Shown: positions 35,469-45,200, numbered from the stretch's first letter. The stretch is DNA of 64,000 bases from Chryseobacterium sp. W4I1 (GCF_030816115.1 NZ_JAUSXQ010000001.1:3577001-3641000), one strand, 5' to 3'. Numbers and translations: made by a program. Notes: generated from the letters alone by a model not told the origin.

Positions 35469-36956
35469 ATGGATTCTAAAAAATTAACACTAAGCAACGG
35501 TGCTCCTTATTTTGAACATCAGGACTCACAGACTGTTGGTCCAAGAGGCCCTGTCCTGTTGCAGGATTTCATCCTTCAGGAAAACCTTGCGCACTTTGTT
35601 AGGGAAAGAATCCCTGAAAGAATAGTACACGCCAAAGGAAGCGGTGCTTATGGTACATTTACCGTAACTCACGACATCAGTCAATATACAAAAGCAAAGC
35701 TCTTTTCAAAAGTCGGAAATTCATGCAGAATGTTTGCCCGATTCTCTACCGTTGGCGGAGAAAAAGGTAGTGCAGATACCGCAAGAGACCCACGAGGTTT
35801 TGCTTTAAAATTTTATACGGAAGACGGAAACTGGGATTTGGTAGGAAACAATACCCCGGTATTTTTCATCAAGGATGCCAAAAAATTCCCTGATTTTATC
35901 CATACCCAGAAAAGAGTACCAAAAACTAATTTAAAAAGTGCCACAATGATGTGGGATTTCTGGAGCCACAATCCTGAATCTCTTCACCAGGTTCTTATCT
36001 TAATGTCGGACAGGGGAACACCGTACGGCTATAGACATATGCATGGGTTTGGGTCTCATACTTTTTCTATGATCAATCATCAAAACGAAAGGGTTTGGGT
36101 AAAATTCCATTTTAAAACCAAACAGGGAATTAAAAATTTCACAGATGCCGAAGCCGTGCAAATGGCCGGAGAGAATCCGGATTTTGCTCAGGAAGACCTT
36201 TGCAATGCTATTGAAAACGGAGATTTCCCAAAATGGACAATGTTTATCCAGGTAATGACGGAAGAGCAGGCAAAAGATTTCAGATGGAATCCTTTTGATA
36301 TAACTAAGGTTTGGTTCCACGATGATTTCCCGATGATTGAAGTGGGAGAAATGGAACTTAATGAAGTTCCCGTAAATTATTTTGCACATGTGGAACAGTC
36401 TACTTTCTCACCTAGCAACCTGGTCAACGGAATCAGCTTTTCCCCGGACAAAATGCTTCAGGGAAGATTATTTTCTTATCCAGACGCTCACAGATACAGG
36501 GTTGGAGTGAATGCTCACCAGCTAGAGGTAAACCGATGTCCTTTTGCAGTCAATAATTATCAGAGAGATGGTTTTATGGCAGATTCCAGCGAATATCAGG
36601 ATAAGCCGAATTATTTCCCGAACAGCTTCGACGAAGTAAAGCCGGATCCTTCTTACAAGAATTATGATTATGAATTAGATAGTGCCCATGTTGCAAGCTA
36701 CAACAGAAACGAAAATGATGATGACCATTATACACAACCGGGTCTTCTCTACACCAAATCTATGAATGCTGAAGACAGAGAACATCTGATCCATAATATT
36801 ATTGGAAGCATGAAAGGAATCACCGGGCCAAAAAGAGATGAGATCATCAACCGTCAATTATGTCACTTTTTCAGGACTAATATTGAACTTGGCATGAAAG
36901 TGGCATCTCAACTTAATATCAATATAGATGCAAATATGATGAATCATTCGAAATAG
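35469..36956 (+). CDS. katA: monofunctional heme catalase
   Basis: A 495-residue small-subunit catalase that disproportionates hydrogen peroxide. Catalytic His54 lies in ERIVHAKGSGAYG, the distal Asn in GNNTPVFFI, and the heme-ligand Tyr in RLFSYPDAHRYRVG. No C-terminal flavodoxin-like extension, so it belongs to the small clade. Divergent from the OxyR gene, and followed by its own terminator. Expression probably peroxide-induced. Confidence 0.95.
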   Translation: MDSKKLTLSNGAPYFEHQDSQTVGPRGPVLLQDFILQENLAHFVRERIPERIVHAKGSGAYGTFTVTHDISQYTKAKLFSKVGNSCRMFARFSTVGGEKGSADTARDPRGFALKFYTEDGNWDLVGNNTPVFFIKDAKKFPDFIHTQKRVPKTNLKSATMMWDFWSHNPESLHQVLILMSDRGTPYGYRHMHGFGSHTFSMINHQNERVWVKFHFKTKQGIKNFTDAEAVQMAGENPDFAQEDLCNAIENGDFPKWTMFIQVMTEEQAKDFRWNPFDITKVWFHDDFPMIEVGEMELNEVPVNYFAHVEQSTFSPSNLVNGISFSPDKMLQGRLFSYPDAHRYRVGVNAHQLEVNRCPFAVNNYQRDGFMADSSEYQDKPNYFPNSFDEVKPDPSYKNYDYELDSAHVASYNRNENDDDHYTQPGLLYTKSMNAEDREHLIHNIIGSMKGITGPKRDEIINRQLCHFFRTNIELGMKVASQLNINIDANMMNHSK

Positions 36957-36974
36957 CATTTTGAACGATAAATC

Positions 36975-37014
36975 AAAAAAAAGGAAAAAAAATCAATATT
37001 TTTTCCTTTTTTTT
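36975..37014 (+). terminator. Rho-independent terminator after catalase
   Basis: AAAAAAAAGGAAAAAAAAT pairs with ATTTTTTCCTTTTTTTT around CAAT, an A/U-rich stem followed by a U-run. Confidence 0.75.
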
Positions 37015-37060
37015 GTAAAAAATTCATAATTTGCAAAAAATAATATTTTATAGTGGAAAA

Positions 37061-37828
37061 ATGAGTTACGAGAATATATTATTAGAAAAGGAAGACAAAG
37101 TTGCTATTGTTACGATCAACAGACCTCAAAGTTTAAATGCTTTAAATGCAAAAACGATAGAAGAGCTAAGTTTAGCAATGGATGAACTTAATGCAGATGA
37201 ATCCTGTAGAGTAATTATTATTACAGGAGGTGGGGAAAAATCATTCGTAGCAGGAGCCGACATAAAAGAATTTAGTGAATTTGGACAGGAAAAGGCCGAA
37301 GAATTGGCCAGAAACGGGCATAATACCCTGTTCAATAAGATTGAAAATACATCTAAACCTGTTATTGCAGCCGTTAATGGTTTTGCATTAGGAGGAGGTT
37401 TAGAGCTTGCCATGGCGTGCCACATCAGATATGCATCAGAGAATGCAAGACTAGGCCTTCCGGAAGTTACACTGGGATTAATTCCAGGATATGGAGGAAC
37501 TCAAAGACTTCCTAAACTTGTAGGAAAAGGTATCGCCAACGAAATGATCTTCTCTGCCAAAATGATTCCTGCCCAAAAGGCAAAGGAAATAGGATTGGTA
37601 AATGAAGTATACTCTATTGAAGAATTATTAACCAAAACAAAAGAATTAGCAAGTACTATAGCCGGCAATTCACCAATGGCTATATCAAAGGCTATACAAG
37701 CCGTAAACTTGTCTGACACGGATAAAGGTTTTGAATCTGAAATCAAATATTTCGGAGAACTTTTTGATATGAACGACAAGAAAGAAGGAGTTTCCGCTTT
37801 TTTAGAGAAAAGAAAGCCTAACTTCTAA
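37061..37828 (+). CDS. enoyl-CoA hydratase/isomerase family protein
   Basis: A 255-residue crotonase-fold enzyme. Oxyanion-hole segments are GADIKEF and GGGLELAMACH; GLPEVTLGLIPGYGGTQRL carries the second catalytic Glu, and the first lies in the same helix region, as in true hydratases. Start is the ATG at 37061 (MSYENILLEKED); the frame is open to a TTG ten codons earlier, without conservation. It probably acts in fatty acid or amino acid degradation. It precedes the dCMP deaminase gene by 44 bases. Confidence 0.88.
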   Translation: MSYENILLEKEDKVAIVTINRPQSLNALNAKTIEELSLAMDELNADESCRVIIITGGGEKSFVAGADIKEFSEFGQEKAEELARNGHNTLFNKIENTSKPVIAAVNGFALGGGLELAMACHIRYASENARLGLPEVTLGLIPGYGGTQRLPKLVGKGIANEMIFSAKMIPAQKAKEIGLVNEVYSIEELLTKTKELASTIAGNSPMAISKAIQAVNLSDTDKGFESEIKYFGELFDMNDKKEGVSAFLEKRKPNF

Positions 37829-37872
37829 GATTTTTAATCCAAAATTATTTCGAAAAAAAACAATGCAGCGGT

Positions 37873-38295
37873 ATGAATAAGTTTGATAAAGCTTATCTAA
37901 AAATGGCCCAAGAGTGGGCAAAATTATCCTACTGTAAGAGAAAACAGGTAGGAGCTCTTATCGTAAAAGATAGGATGATTATTTCAGATGGTTACAACGG
38001 AACTCCTTCGGGATTTGAAAACTGCTGTGAAGATGGAGAGGGAAAAACGCACTGGTATGTACTTCATGCGGAAGCCAATGCTATATTAAAGCTGGCCGCT
38101 TCCACTCAGTCTGCAAAAGGCGCAACGCTATATTTAACGCTGTCGCCATGCAAAGAATGCAGCAAACTGATTTTGCAGGCAGGAATTACAAGACTTGTGT
38201 ATATTAATGAGTATTCAGATGACGACGGAATAGCTTTCCTTAGGAACCATGGTATTGAAATAGAACAAATATCGGACTGTGAACTAAAAAAATAA
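37873..38295 (+). CDS. dCMP deaminase (ComEB-like)
   Basis: A 140-residue zinc-dependent deaminase. Zinc ligands and catalytic Glu are His65-Ala-Glu67 (LHAEANA) and Cys93/Cys96 (SPCKEC). GYNGTPSGFENCCEDGEG is typical of deoxycytidylate deaminases, which supply dUMP for thymidylate synthesis. The xerD-type gene starts 9 bases later, so both are probably cotranscribed. Confidence 0.9.
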   Translation: MNKFDKAYLKMAQEWAKLSYCKRKQVGALIVKDRMIISDGYNGTPSGFENCCEDGEGKTHWYVLHAEANAILKLAASTQSAKGATLYLTLSPCKECSKLILQAGITRLVYINEYSDDDGIAFLRNHGIEIEQISDCELKK

Positions 38296-38304
38296 AGCAC
38301 AAAT

Positions 38305-39219
38305 ATGACTTGGGATGAAAAAATCAAAGATTTTGAAATATTTCTTCGCTTCGAAAGAAATTTTTCAGATAACACACTCGATGCCTATATTCGGGACATC
38401 AAAAAATTAAAAGATTATGCCGAAGTAGATCTGGAAAACGTCGGTCCAGACTCTATCGGTTACGAAAACTTACAGGAATATATCTTCAATCTTTCCAAAC
38501 AGAAGTTCAGTGAAAGATCTCAGGCAAGATGGATTTCTTCTATAAAAGCTTTTTTCAAGTTTCTACTTGAAGATGAGTTTAGGGAAGACAATCCTGCTTC
38601 TCTGCTCGAAGGTCCAAAACTTGGATTATATCTTCCTGACACCTTAAGCCTGCCGGACATTAACAGAATTATTGCAGCCATTGAGGTAAATTCTGATCTC
38701 GGAAAGAGAAATCATTGTATCATTGAGGTTCTTTACGGATGCGGTTTACGTGTCTCAGAACTTATTGATCTTAAAATTTCGAACATCAATTTCACAGAAC
38801 AGTACATCAAAGTCAACGGAAAAGGAAACAAAACACGTTTCGTTCCTTTGGCTGACTACACTGCTGAACTTTTGGAAACTTACATTAAAGAAGTACGTTC
38901 AAAAAACAAGATCAATAAAAAATATGAGGATACGCTGTTTCTGAACAGCCGTGGAACATCTATGTCCAGAGTGATTGTATTCCTGATCATTAAAGAACTT
39001 ACAGACAAAGCGGGAGTGAGCAAGAAAATATCTCCACATACGTTCAGACATTCTTTTGCAACACACCTTTTACAGAACGGTGCAGATCTTCGTTATATCC
39101 AGGAAATGCTGGGACATTCCAGCATCACTACTACTGAGATCTATACCCATCTGAAGACAGAGGAACTCAGGGATGTTATATTAAATTATCATCCGAGAAA
39201 TATTAACATTGCTCAATGA
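38305..39219 (+). CDS. xerD: tyrosine recombinase, XerD type
   Basis: A 304-residue site-specific recombinase. The N-terminal SAM-like domain (about 1-100) is followed by the catalytic domain with Arg149 (GCGLRVSEL), Lys173, His245 and Arg248 (HTFRHSFATHLL), His271 (LGHSS) and nucleophile Tyr280 (TEIYTH). All residues for chromosome-dimer resolution at dif are present. It lies among housekeeping genes with no mobile-element neighbours, which argues for a Xer protein rather than an integrase. Confidence 0.93.
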   Translation: MTWDEKIKDFEIFLRFERNFSDNTLDAYIRDIKKLKDYAEVDLENVGPDSIGYENLQEYIFNLSKQKFSERSQARWISSIKAFFKFLLEDEFREDNPASLLEGPKLGLYLPDTLSLPDINRIIAAIEVNSDLGKRNHCIIEVLYGCGLRVSELIDLKISNINFTEQYIKVNGKGNKTRFVPLADYTAELLETYIKEVRSKNKINKKYEDTLFLNSRGTSMSRVIVFLIIKELTDKAGVSKKISPHTFRHSFATHLLQNGADLRYIQEMLGHSSITTTEIYTHLKTEELRDVILNYHPRNINIAQ

Positions 39220-39259
39220 CATGGAGTTCCATCTGACCTTTGAAAAATAATTATATCAG

Positions 39260-39775
39260 ATGAAATTATTGAAATACTGCCCAAGCTGCGGCAAAGAAAC
39301 GCTAAACTGGGACGGCGAAAAAAAATGGAGCTGTCTAGAATGTGGTTTTTCTCTCTATAATAATGTGGCCGGTGCGGTAGCTGTTGTTATCCGATGGGAT
39401 AATGAAGTTTACCTTACCAGAAGAAACCGTGACCCAAAAAAGGGAAAACTGGATCTGGCCGGAGGATTTGTTGATCCAAAGGAAAGCGCTGAGGAAACAT
39501 GTAAGAGAGAGCTTTTTGAAGAACTTCAGCTTAATGTGGATATTTCAAATTTAAAGTATCTTACCAGCCTTCCGAATATCTACCAGTACAAGGAAATTGA
39601 TTATAATACAATCGATCTCTTTTACGAATACAGAGTGTCGGAAAAATTCGAGGTTAGCCTTGAGCTTTCTGAAATATCAGAGGCCGTCTGGATTCCTTTA
39701 AACTCCTTAGATCTTGATGATCTTGCTTTTGATTCTCAGAAGAGATTTTTTGAGGAATATTTGAAGAATATATAA
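39260..39775 (+). CDS. NUDIX hydrolase with N-terminal zinc ribbon
   Basis: A 171-residue protein. Residues 7-28 form a zinc ribbon (CPSC and CLEC). The NUDIX box GFVDPKESAEETCKRELFEEL at 69-90 has all key Glu residues (Glu75, Glu84, Glu87, Glu88). It hydrolyses a nucleoside diphosphate derivative; the substrate is not evident, though zinc-ribbon NUDIX proteins such as NudC act on NADH. It follows the xerD gene by 40 bases. Confidence 0.88.
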   Translation: MKLLKYCPSCGKETLNWDGEKKWSCLECGFSLYNNVAGAVAVVIRWDNEVYLTRRNRDPKKGKLDLAGGFVDPKESAEETCKRELFEELQLNVDISNLKYLTSLPNIYQYKEIDYNTIDLFYEYRVSEKFEVSLELSEISEAVWIPLNSLDLDDLAFDSQKRFFEEYLKNI

Positions 39776-39790
39776 ATATTATATAAAAAT

Positions 39791-39868
39791 AATCCCACAG
39801 ATTTTTCAGATGACGCAGAATGATAGAACATCATTTTGCCGGGTCTATAAAATCTGTGGGATTTTTAT
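39791..39868. terminator. terminator with long loop between convergent genes
   Basis: AATCCCACAGATTT (39791-39804) pairs with AAATCTGTGGGATT (39850-39863) and is followed by TTTAT. The 45-base loop is unusual; it serves the NUDIX gene and possibly the opposite operon. Confidence 0.65.
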
Positions 39869-39881
39869 GCTGTTAATACAA

Positions 39882-40340
39882 TCAATAAGACTTTGATTGC
39901 TGTATTTCTTTGAAGTACTGAACAAGCAGCGTTCTTTCTGCATCGGATAGATTAGCTTCTTTATGATAAACAATATAGCCGGGCATAGGCATCGTTTTGC
40001 TTTGAATCGTCTGGATCGCTTTATTTAACATGCTCTCTTTTAAATCCTTATTATAACTTCCCCAGACGGAAAAATTAAGATGTTCCCTGCCTTCATTAAC
40101 GTGGCTTTTTACAGACCAGGAAACGGGTGCTATATTTGCATATCTGGGATAAACGGTCTCATTGGAATGACAGTCGTAGCAGGCTCCTTTTAACAATCCG
40201 CTAATTTTTTCGGGAGTCTTTTTGACATCAACGAAATTCATTGCCTTATCAACAGGTTTGTTTACTTTGTCAATAGGAATAAACTGGATCAACGCAAACG
40301 CTACCAGTGTCCAGAATAACACTTTTTTTACCGTCTTCAT
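39882..40340 (-). CDS. membrane-anchored heme-binding domain protein
   Basis: A 152-residue protein with one N-terminal membrane anchor (about 7-22) and a c-type heme motif CYDCH (Cys54, Cys57, His58). NETVYPRYANIAPVSW and a later KTMPMPGYIVYH (possible axial Met) fit the Haem_bd family. It is probably a periplasmic electron carrier or redox sensor. It lies 4 bases after the stop of the lipoprotein gene upstream. Confidence 0.82.
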   Translation of the reverse strand: MKTVKKVLFWTLVAFALIQFIPIDKVNKPVDKAMNFVDVKKTPEKISGLLKGACYDCHSNETVYPRYANIAPVSWSVKSHVNEGREHLNFSVWGSYNKDLKESMLNKAIQTIQSKTMPMPGYIVYHKEANLSDAERTLLVQYFKEIQQSKSY

Positions 40341-40344
40341 ATTT

Positions 40345-42102
40345 CTATTTTACAGGTGTCAATACTGCGTTTCCGGAATCTGATTTCAATTCTTTATTCA
40401 TCTCCTTCTTTACTGTTTCCGAAGGAGTTGCTTCTGCAGGAATATCTACAGGCTTAGAGACCTCTCCTTTGGGATTATCCAGCGTTCTGGTATCTTTCAG
40501 ATCCCAATCTTCCTTAGTTTCCCAAAGAGGTCGCACAATGGCTTTTTTGTAAAAGACATAAGAATCTTCTGCAAAAGTTTCTGTCTCGAAATCAGCCTCA
40601 TCCCAGAATTTATTTTCGTTATTATCTACCAATATCCTTACGATATATTCGTTTGGTTTAAGGATATCAAATTTCACATTGTTTCCTTTGGTGTATTTTG
40701 AATAAATGACCTTATCTGAAGCGTCCAGAAGCTGGATCCAGTAACTGGTTTCCGGGGCATTCTGAATAGCAAAAGCCAGACTTCCGAACTGATCAACTTT
40801 TTCAACTTCAAAATCAAAACGTTTGGACTGTACATTTTTAGTATAATAAGAAGATACTGTTTCTTTTGGAACGGTAAGCTGGTATTTTTTCCCGGTTACA
40901 AAATCTGAATGGATTAGAATCTGATAAGGATTGGTTTCTGAGATTTTAGCCGTGAATTCCTGAGTGGTTAAGCTGTCGCTTTTCAGGATCCATTTTTCAG
41001 GATTGATCTTATCGATAATATAAGCAGATCTAATCTTAAAATCAGAATTCGGGGCTAATTCAGGTCCCCCGTTATCGTTCTCAAGATCCATTGCGTTCTT
41101 CTTATTGTATTTATAAAATACGGAAACGGTATCCTGCTTTTTGCCGGTATCATAGCTGAACTTAAGGTTTTCTGTGGTCGTCTGCCCTATATCACTTTTC
41201 ACCGGATCAAACCATATCTTTACAGAATCGGATTTCGGACGGTGAGTGACTTTAATATCCTGCAGTTTTTCGTTGACAGAAGCTACTTTCACATTCTCAG
41301 GGTTGCCTTCAAACGTCATGACAATTCCACCCGGACTTTCTTTCATTTCAACATATTTCAAAGGCTTTTTGGAAGGATAAACTTTTAAATTTAATCCTGA
41401 AACAGACTTTTCAATATCCAGCGGTTCTTTCTGAAACCCTACTTTTTCTTTTCCCGGATCATAAACAGAATTACTGTTCTCGTCCTCAAAGGCAACGATC
41501 TTATACTTGCCTGGGGTAAGGTAATTAAGCTCATAATATCCATCATCATCTACTTTTGTGATATAGTATGGTTTCTGTTTATAATTGATTGTATCTTTTA
41601 CCTGATAAAGCCCTACTACCAGCTTATTTTCCCCTTCTTTCTTTTTAATGGCAACGGCATCTGTAATAACCCCGCTTACGTAAAGATCATCCAGTTTATC
41701 GCCTGTGGAAAAGGCAAAGTTGAAATAACGAAGAATATTAGTCTCATTATTATCAGCAATTGAGTTTCCAAAATTGAAATTATATGTCGTATTGGCCTGA
41801 AGCGTATCTGTCCACTGGATCATCACAAATTTATTGGCGATATTGGAAGGAAGGATTCGCTTTATATTTTTGATCGGTGGAGAAATAATCAGGTTTTTAT
41901 TGATGTCCTTTAAAGTAATATATTCGTCAAAATCCAGTCTCAGCTCGTGAATATCTCTTTTTACATTGATTCTTGTAGTATCAATGTTTGAGCTCAAAAA
42001 CTTTGGAGCCAGGGTATCTTTCGGACCACCTACGGGAGAACCGACTCTTGCACAGGAATGGACAAGAAAACAGATAACGAATAATAGAAGAATTCTTTTC
42101 AT
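40345..42102 (-). CDS. lipoprotein with SbsA-type Ig-like domain
   Basis: A 585-residue lipoprotein: lipobox VHSC with Cys17. RVGSPVGGPKDTLAPKFLSS and the following ~100 residues match the bacterial Ig-like SbsA domain frequent in Bacteroidota lipoproteins; the rest is beta-rich, including a CarboxypepD-like segment GKYKIVAFEDENSNSVYD. It is probably an outer-membrane surface or periplasmic structural protein. It is flanked by the serine hydrolase and heme-binding genes in one direction. Confidence 0.8.
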   Translation of the reverse strand: MKRILLLFVICFLVHSCARVGSPVGGPKDTLAPKFLSSNIDTTRINVKRDIHELRLDFDEYITLKDINKNLIISPPIKNIKRILPSNIANKFVMIQWTDTLQANTTYNFNFGNSIADNNETNILRYFNFAFSTGDKLDDLYVSGVITDAVAIKKKEGENKLVVGLYQVKDTINYKQKPYYITKVDDDGYYELNYLTPGKYKIVAFEDENSNSVYDPGKEKVGFQKEPLDIEKSVSGLNLKVYPSKKPLKYVEMKESPGGIVMTFEGNPENVKVASVNEKLQDIKVTHRPKSDSVKIWFDPVKSDIGQTTTENLKFSYDTGKKQDTVSVFYKYNKKNAMDLENDNGGPELAPNSDFKIRSAYIIDKINPEKWILKSDSLTTQEFTAKISETNPYQILIHSDFVTGKKYQLTVPKETVSSYYTKNVQSKRFDFEVEKVDQFGSLAFAIQNAPETSYWIQLLDASDKVIYSKYTKGNNVKFDILKPNEYIVRILVDNNENKFWDEADFETETFAEDSYVFYKKAIVRPLWETKEDWDLKDTRTLDNPKGEVSKPVDIPAEATPSETVKKEMNKELKSDSGNAVLTPVK

Positions 42103-42125
42103 ATATGTTTAAGCAAAATTAAACA

Positions 42126-43385
42126 TTATTCTCCAAAAACTTCATGTCCGGCATTCAAAGTATCTTTATTATCGTTCATTACGCTATGCAGCTTATCTTT
42201 CTGAACCGGAAAATCTTCAAATAACCCTGATAATGCCAATGCTGTATAGACTTTATTTGAATATCTGTTTCCAATAGCTACAATGGTTACTTTGGATTTC
42301 AGAAGATGGGCAAAAACTGAATTGGTTCCATGCCACCATCCGTTGTGATAAGTAAGCTTCTCACCGTTATCAAAGATCTTCATTCTGAAACCGAGACCGT
42401 AATTATTCATTCCTGACTTTTCATTGCTGTACGGTGTGAAAACCATCTGCATCAGGTCCGGCTTTAAGAAATCCTTGGAAAACATTGCCTTGGAAAAGTT
42501 GTAAAGGTCTCTCGGCGTTGTATAAACGTTTTTGTCTCCATAAATAAGGTCAAGTCTATCCAAAGGATACAATCTTTTCCCGCCATAATAAAAGGACTGT
42601 GCTGCCGTGGGAATATCTTTTTCCTGGAAAATATAGGTATGTTCCATTTTCAAAGGCTGAAATATCATTTCTTTCATCGCCTGAGGAAAGGGAGTTTTGG
42701 TGATCTTTTCTATCAATAAAGCCAGCATTGCAAAATTGGTATTACAGTACATAAAGCCGGTATCTGTATCTCTTGCAAGATCAGGCTTATATTGGATAAG
42801 CATATTCAGAATATCCTGATTGGTAATGAATGACTTTGAAAGTTCAGCGGGAGCCGGTTGTATTTTAGCAATAAAATATTCGTATTTCGGAAGACCGCTT
42901 CTCTGATCGAGCAAGGTCTGTACGGTAACATTGGGATAGGGAAATCCTGGGAAAAACTGGGTAAGATGATCAGAAAGTTTAATTTTTCCGGCTTCTACCA
43001 GCTTCAACATTGCCATTGCTGTCAGGGTCTTAGAAACTGAAGCTACATGCAATGGTGTATTTTTATCAATTGGCATCTGATCACCTTCTCTTCCGAAACC
43101 TCTGTAATTTTCATACAGGATATCATTTCCTTTTGCCACAAGGATTCCGCCACTCAGGTCTCCGCCTTCCCAGATCTTTTTGTAATACTGATCAATATAT
43201 CCGGTCAATATTCCTTTATCACCAAGCTGGCTTTCTGCTTTGGTAAATACATTATTCAGATCTACATTTCCATAATTGGGGAGATTGGTATTTTCGGTTA
43301 CAGAACCTTTTGTATCTGATTCTTTTTTACAGGAAAAAAAAAATAAAAAAACAATTAAAATTAGGCTGAAATTTAGCTTCTTCAT
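42126..43385 (-). CDS. serine hydrolase of the beta-lactamase/penicillin-binding family (lipoprotein)
   Basis: A 419-residue protein from the ATG at 43385; a TTG three codons upstream is open but less likely. Lipobox FFSC gives Cys19. The class C/AmpH-like motifs are SVSK (Ser116, Lys119), YCN and HNGWWHG near the C-terminus. It could be a peptidoglycan carboxypeptidase or esterase; antibiotic hydrolysis cannot be inferred. First gene of a three-gene minus-strand group. Confidence 0.87.
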   Translation of the reverse strand: MKKLNFSLILIVFLFFFSCKKESDTKGSVTENTNLPNYGNVDLNNVFTKAESQLGDKGILTGYIDQYYKKIWEGGDLSGGILVAKGNDILYENYRGFGREGDQMPIDKNTPLHVASVSKTLTAMAMLKLVEAGKIKLSDHLTQFFPGFPYPNVTVQTLLDQRSGLPKYEYFIAKIQPAPAELSKSFITNQDILNMLIQYKPDLARDTDTGFMYCNTNFAMLALLIEKITKTPFPQAMKEMIFQPLKMEHTYIFQEKDIPTAAQSFYYGGKRLYPLDRLDLIYGDKNVYTTPRDLYNFSKAMFSKDFLKPDLMQMVFTPYSNEKSGMNNYGLGFRMKIFDNGEKLTYHNGWWHGTNSVFAHLLKSKVTIVAIGNRYSNKVYTALALSGLFEDFPVQKDKLHSVMNDNKDTLNAGHEVFGE

Positions 43386-43734
43386 GGATTTCAAAAATGA
43401 GTGGCAATTTAATAAAACTCAAAATAAATTATGAAAGAACAAATATAGATTATGAATTATTTAACATTATTAAGCGCCTTTTTGAAGAATATAAAATCAC
43501 ATTATTCAAATCTTCTCAACGTGGAGAATTTTTTTATATAATTTAGATAAGTATTTATTTTTTTAAATTGTAAAAACTTAGATGAACAGATTTTTAGAAT
43601 ACATATTTTAATAAACCCACGATACACACAAAAGATAATTTGTAGGGAATTTGGGCGATTATTTACATTTTTAATTTTTATATTAATCTTATTTGTGGGA
43701 AATATGTATTTTTGCAATCAATAAAAATAAAAAT
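43386..43734. other. AT-rich divergent spacer with promoter-like elements
   Basis: No gene-sized frame with coding character is present. On the minus strand TATATTTG (43447-43440) is a -7 match for the serine hydrolase; on the plus strand TATTTTTG (43707-43714) is a -7 match for the BspA-like gene. Neither has a TTG at the standard distance. The rest is featureless AT-rich sequence. Confidence 0.5.
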
Positions 43735-45156
43735 ATGTTGAAAAAAATTTACTTTTTCTCTTTCTTCTTTTTGGTCATTACTGCTCTAAGGGCACAGACT
43801 CCACTTATATTAAAATTTTGGGTGAGCGACGCTAACAACCTAAAAATAAAATTAAATACTGAAGGGGCCTACAACTATTCATATGTAAAGACCAACAATT
43901 CTACTATTACAGGTAATGGAATAGGAAACACGGGTTTAACAGAAATCAGCGTTCCCTCAATAGGAACATATAATATTTCAATTACGCCTACAGGCACTTT
44001 TAGATTTAGTTCTGGAACTGACATAGATAAAGTTGTCGAACTAACACAATGGGGGCAAATTACCTGGAATACTAATTTATCAGGCATGTTTTCTGGATAT
44101 GCGAATCTTCAAATTACAGCAACCGATATTCCCGATTTTTCACAGGTTACTAACCTCAGCTCGTTTTTTTCAGGTTGCACAAACTTATCAATTGTAAACA
44201 ATATTAACAATTGGAATGTTGGCAACGTGACCAATATGAGTAGCTTATTCTTTAATGCCAAGGCTTTTAATAAGCCAATCGGTAATTGGAATACATCAAA
44301 TGTTACAGATATGAGCCAGATGTTTTTTTATGCTGACGCATTCAATCAGGATATTGGCAATTGGAATGTTTCAAATGTGACCAACATGAGTTCAATGTTT
44401 AATCGTGCGAAGGCATTCAACCAAAATATTAATAATTGGAATGTTTCAAATGTTCAGAATATGTCAATGATGTTCGAAGCATCTCAGTCGTTTAACCAAC
44501 CATTAAACAACTGGAATACTTCAAATGTCACAAACATGTCTCAGATGTTTTCTTATCCAAGTTTTAACCAAGACATATCCTCCTGGGATGTTTCTAATGT
44601 TATCAATATGTCTCACATGTTTTGGTCTAACAATAATTTTAATAAGAATTTAGGCAATTGGACACTTTCTCCAATAGTCAATTTGACAGAAATTTTTGGC
44701 TATAGTGGTTTAGATTGTGGAAATTATGGTGCAACATTAAAAGGCTGGGCTGAAAATCCTAATTCTCCACTTGGACGACTTGTCGGAGTAGTGGGAAGAA
44801 CTTATGGAAACGGTGGCCAAATATTTCGTAATCAATTAATTAATAACAAGGGCTGGACATTTGCTGGAGACAGTTTTTCTCCAAACTGCTCGGAACCTTT
44901 GTTACTTGTTGAAGAAATAAAATCAGGCAAAACAAAATTACTACTGTACCCAAATCCTGCCTCAGAAATGATCTTTATAAAATCAGAATCCATCACTAAA
45001 TCGGTACAAGTTTTAGATGCTTCAGGAAAAGCATTATTGACCAAAGGTGGTGAAACAAATCAATTAAACCTGCAACAAATTCCTACCGGAACTTATTTTA
45101 TTAAGATTGCAACAGCTGACGGATCTGAGAGTATACACAAACTCATAAAAAAATAA
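43735..45156 (+). CDS. BspA-like leucine-rich repeat surface protein with T9SS sorting domain
   Basis: A 473-residue exported protein. The ATG at 43735 begins a signal peptide (MLKKIYFFSFFFLVITALRA); upstream codons of the open frame are not conserved-looking. The middle holds about six ~25-residue DUF285 repeats with the pattern FN..I.NWN.SNVTNMS.MF. The last ~75 residues are a type IX secretion sorting domain (LLLYPNPASEMIFI, VQVLDASGKALLT, GTYFIKI). It should be displayed on the cell surface, perhaps in adhesion. It is flanked by spacers and a terminator, so it is monocistronic. Confidence 0.9.
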   Translation: MLKKIYFFSFFFLVITALRAQTPLILKFWVSDANNLKIKLNTEGAYNYSYVKTNNSTITGNGIGNTGLTEISVPSIGTYNISITPTGTFRFSSGTDIDKVVELTQWGQITWNTNLSGMFSGYANLQITATDIPDFSQVTNLSSFFSGCTNLSIVNNINNWNVGNVTNMSSLFFNAKAFNKPIGNWNTSNVTDMSQMFFYADAFNQDIGNWNVSNVTNMSSMFNRAKAFNQNINNWNVSNVQNMSMMFEASQSFNQPLNNWNTSNVTNMSQMFSYPSFNQDISSWDVSNVINMSHMFWSNNNFNKNLGNWTLSPIVNLTEIFGYSGLDCGNYGATLKGWAENPNSPLGRLVGVVGRTYGNGGQIFRNQLINNKGWTFAGDSFSPNCSEPLLLVEEIKSGKTKLLLYPNPASEMIFIKSESITKSVQVLDASGKALLTKGGETNQLNLQQIPTGTYFIKIATADGSESIHKLIKK

Positions 45157-45200
45157 AAATTGCCTTTTGCTATCTATATCAGCTTCCGGCAATAAATGGA

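Noticed and set aside
38305..39219. Phage or island integrase
   Set aside because: Sequence and setting fit the chromosomal Xer recombinase: housekeeping neighbours, no att repeats, no tRNA, no mobile genes.
42126..43385. Antibiotic-resistance beta-lactamase
   Set aside because: SxxK, YxN and HxG motifs only show the broad serine hydrolase family; nothing indicates beta-lactam hydrolysis.
43502..43717. 71-codon minus-strand frame in the AT-rich spacer
   Set aside because: Poly-Lys/Asn/Ile composition as expected from random AT-rich DNA, overlaps the promoter element of the BspA-like gene, no recognisable feature.
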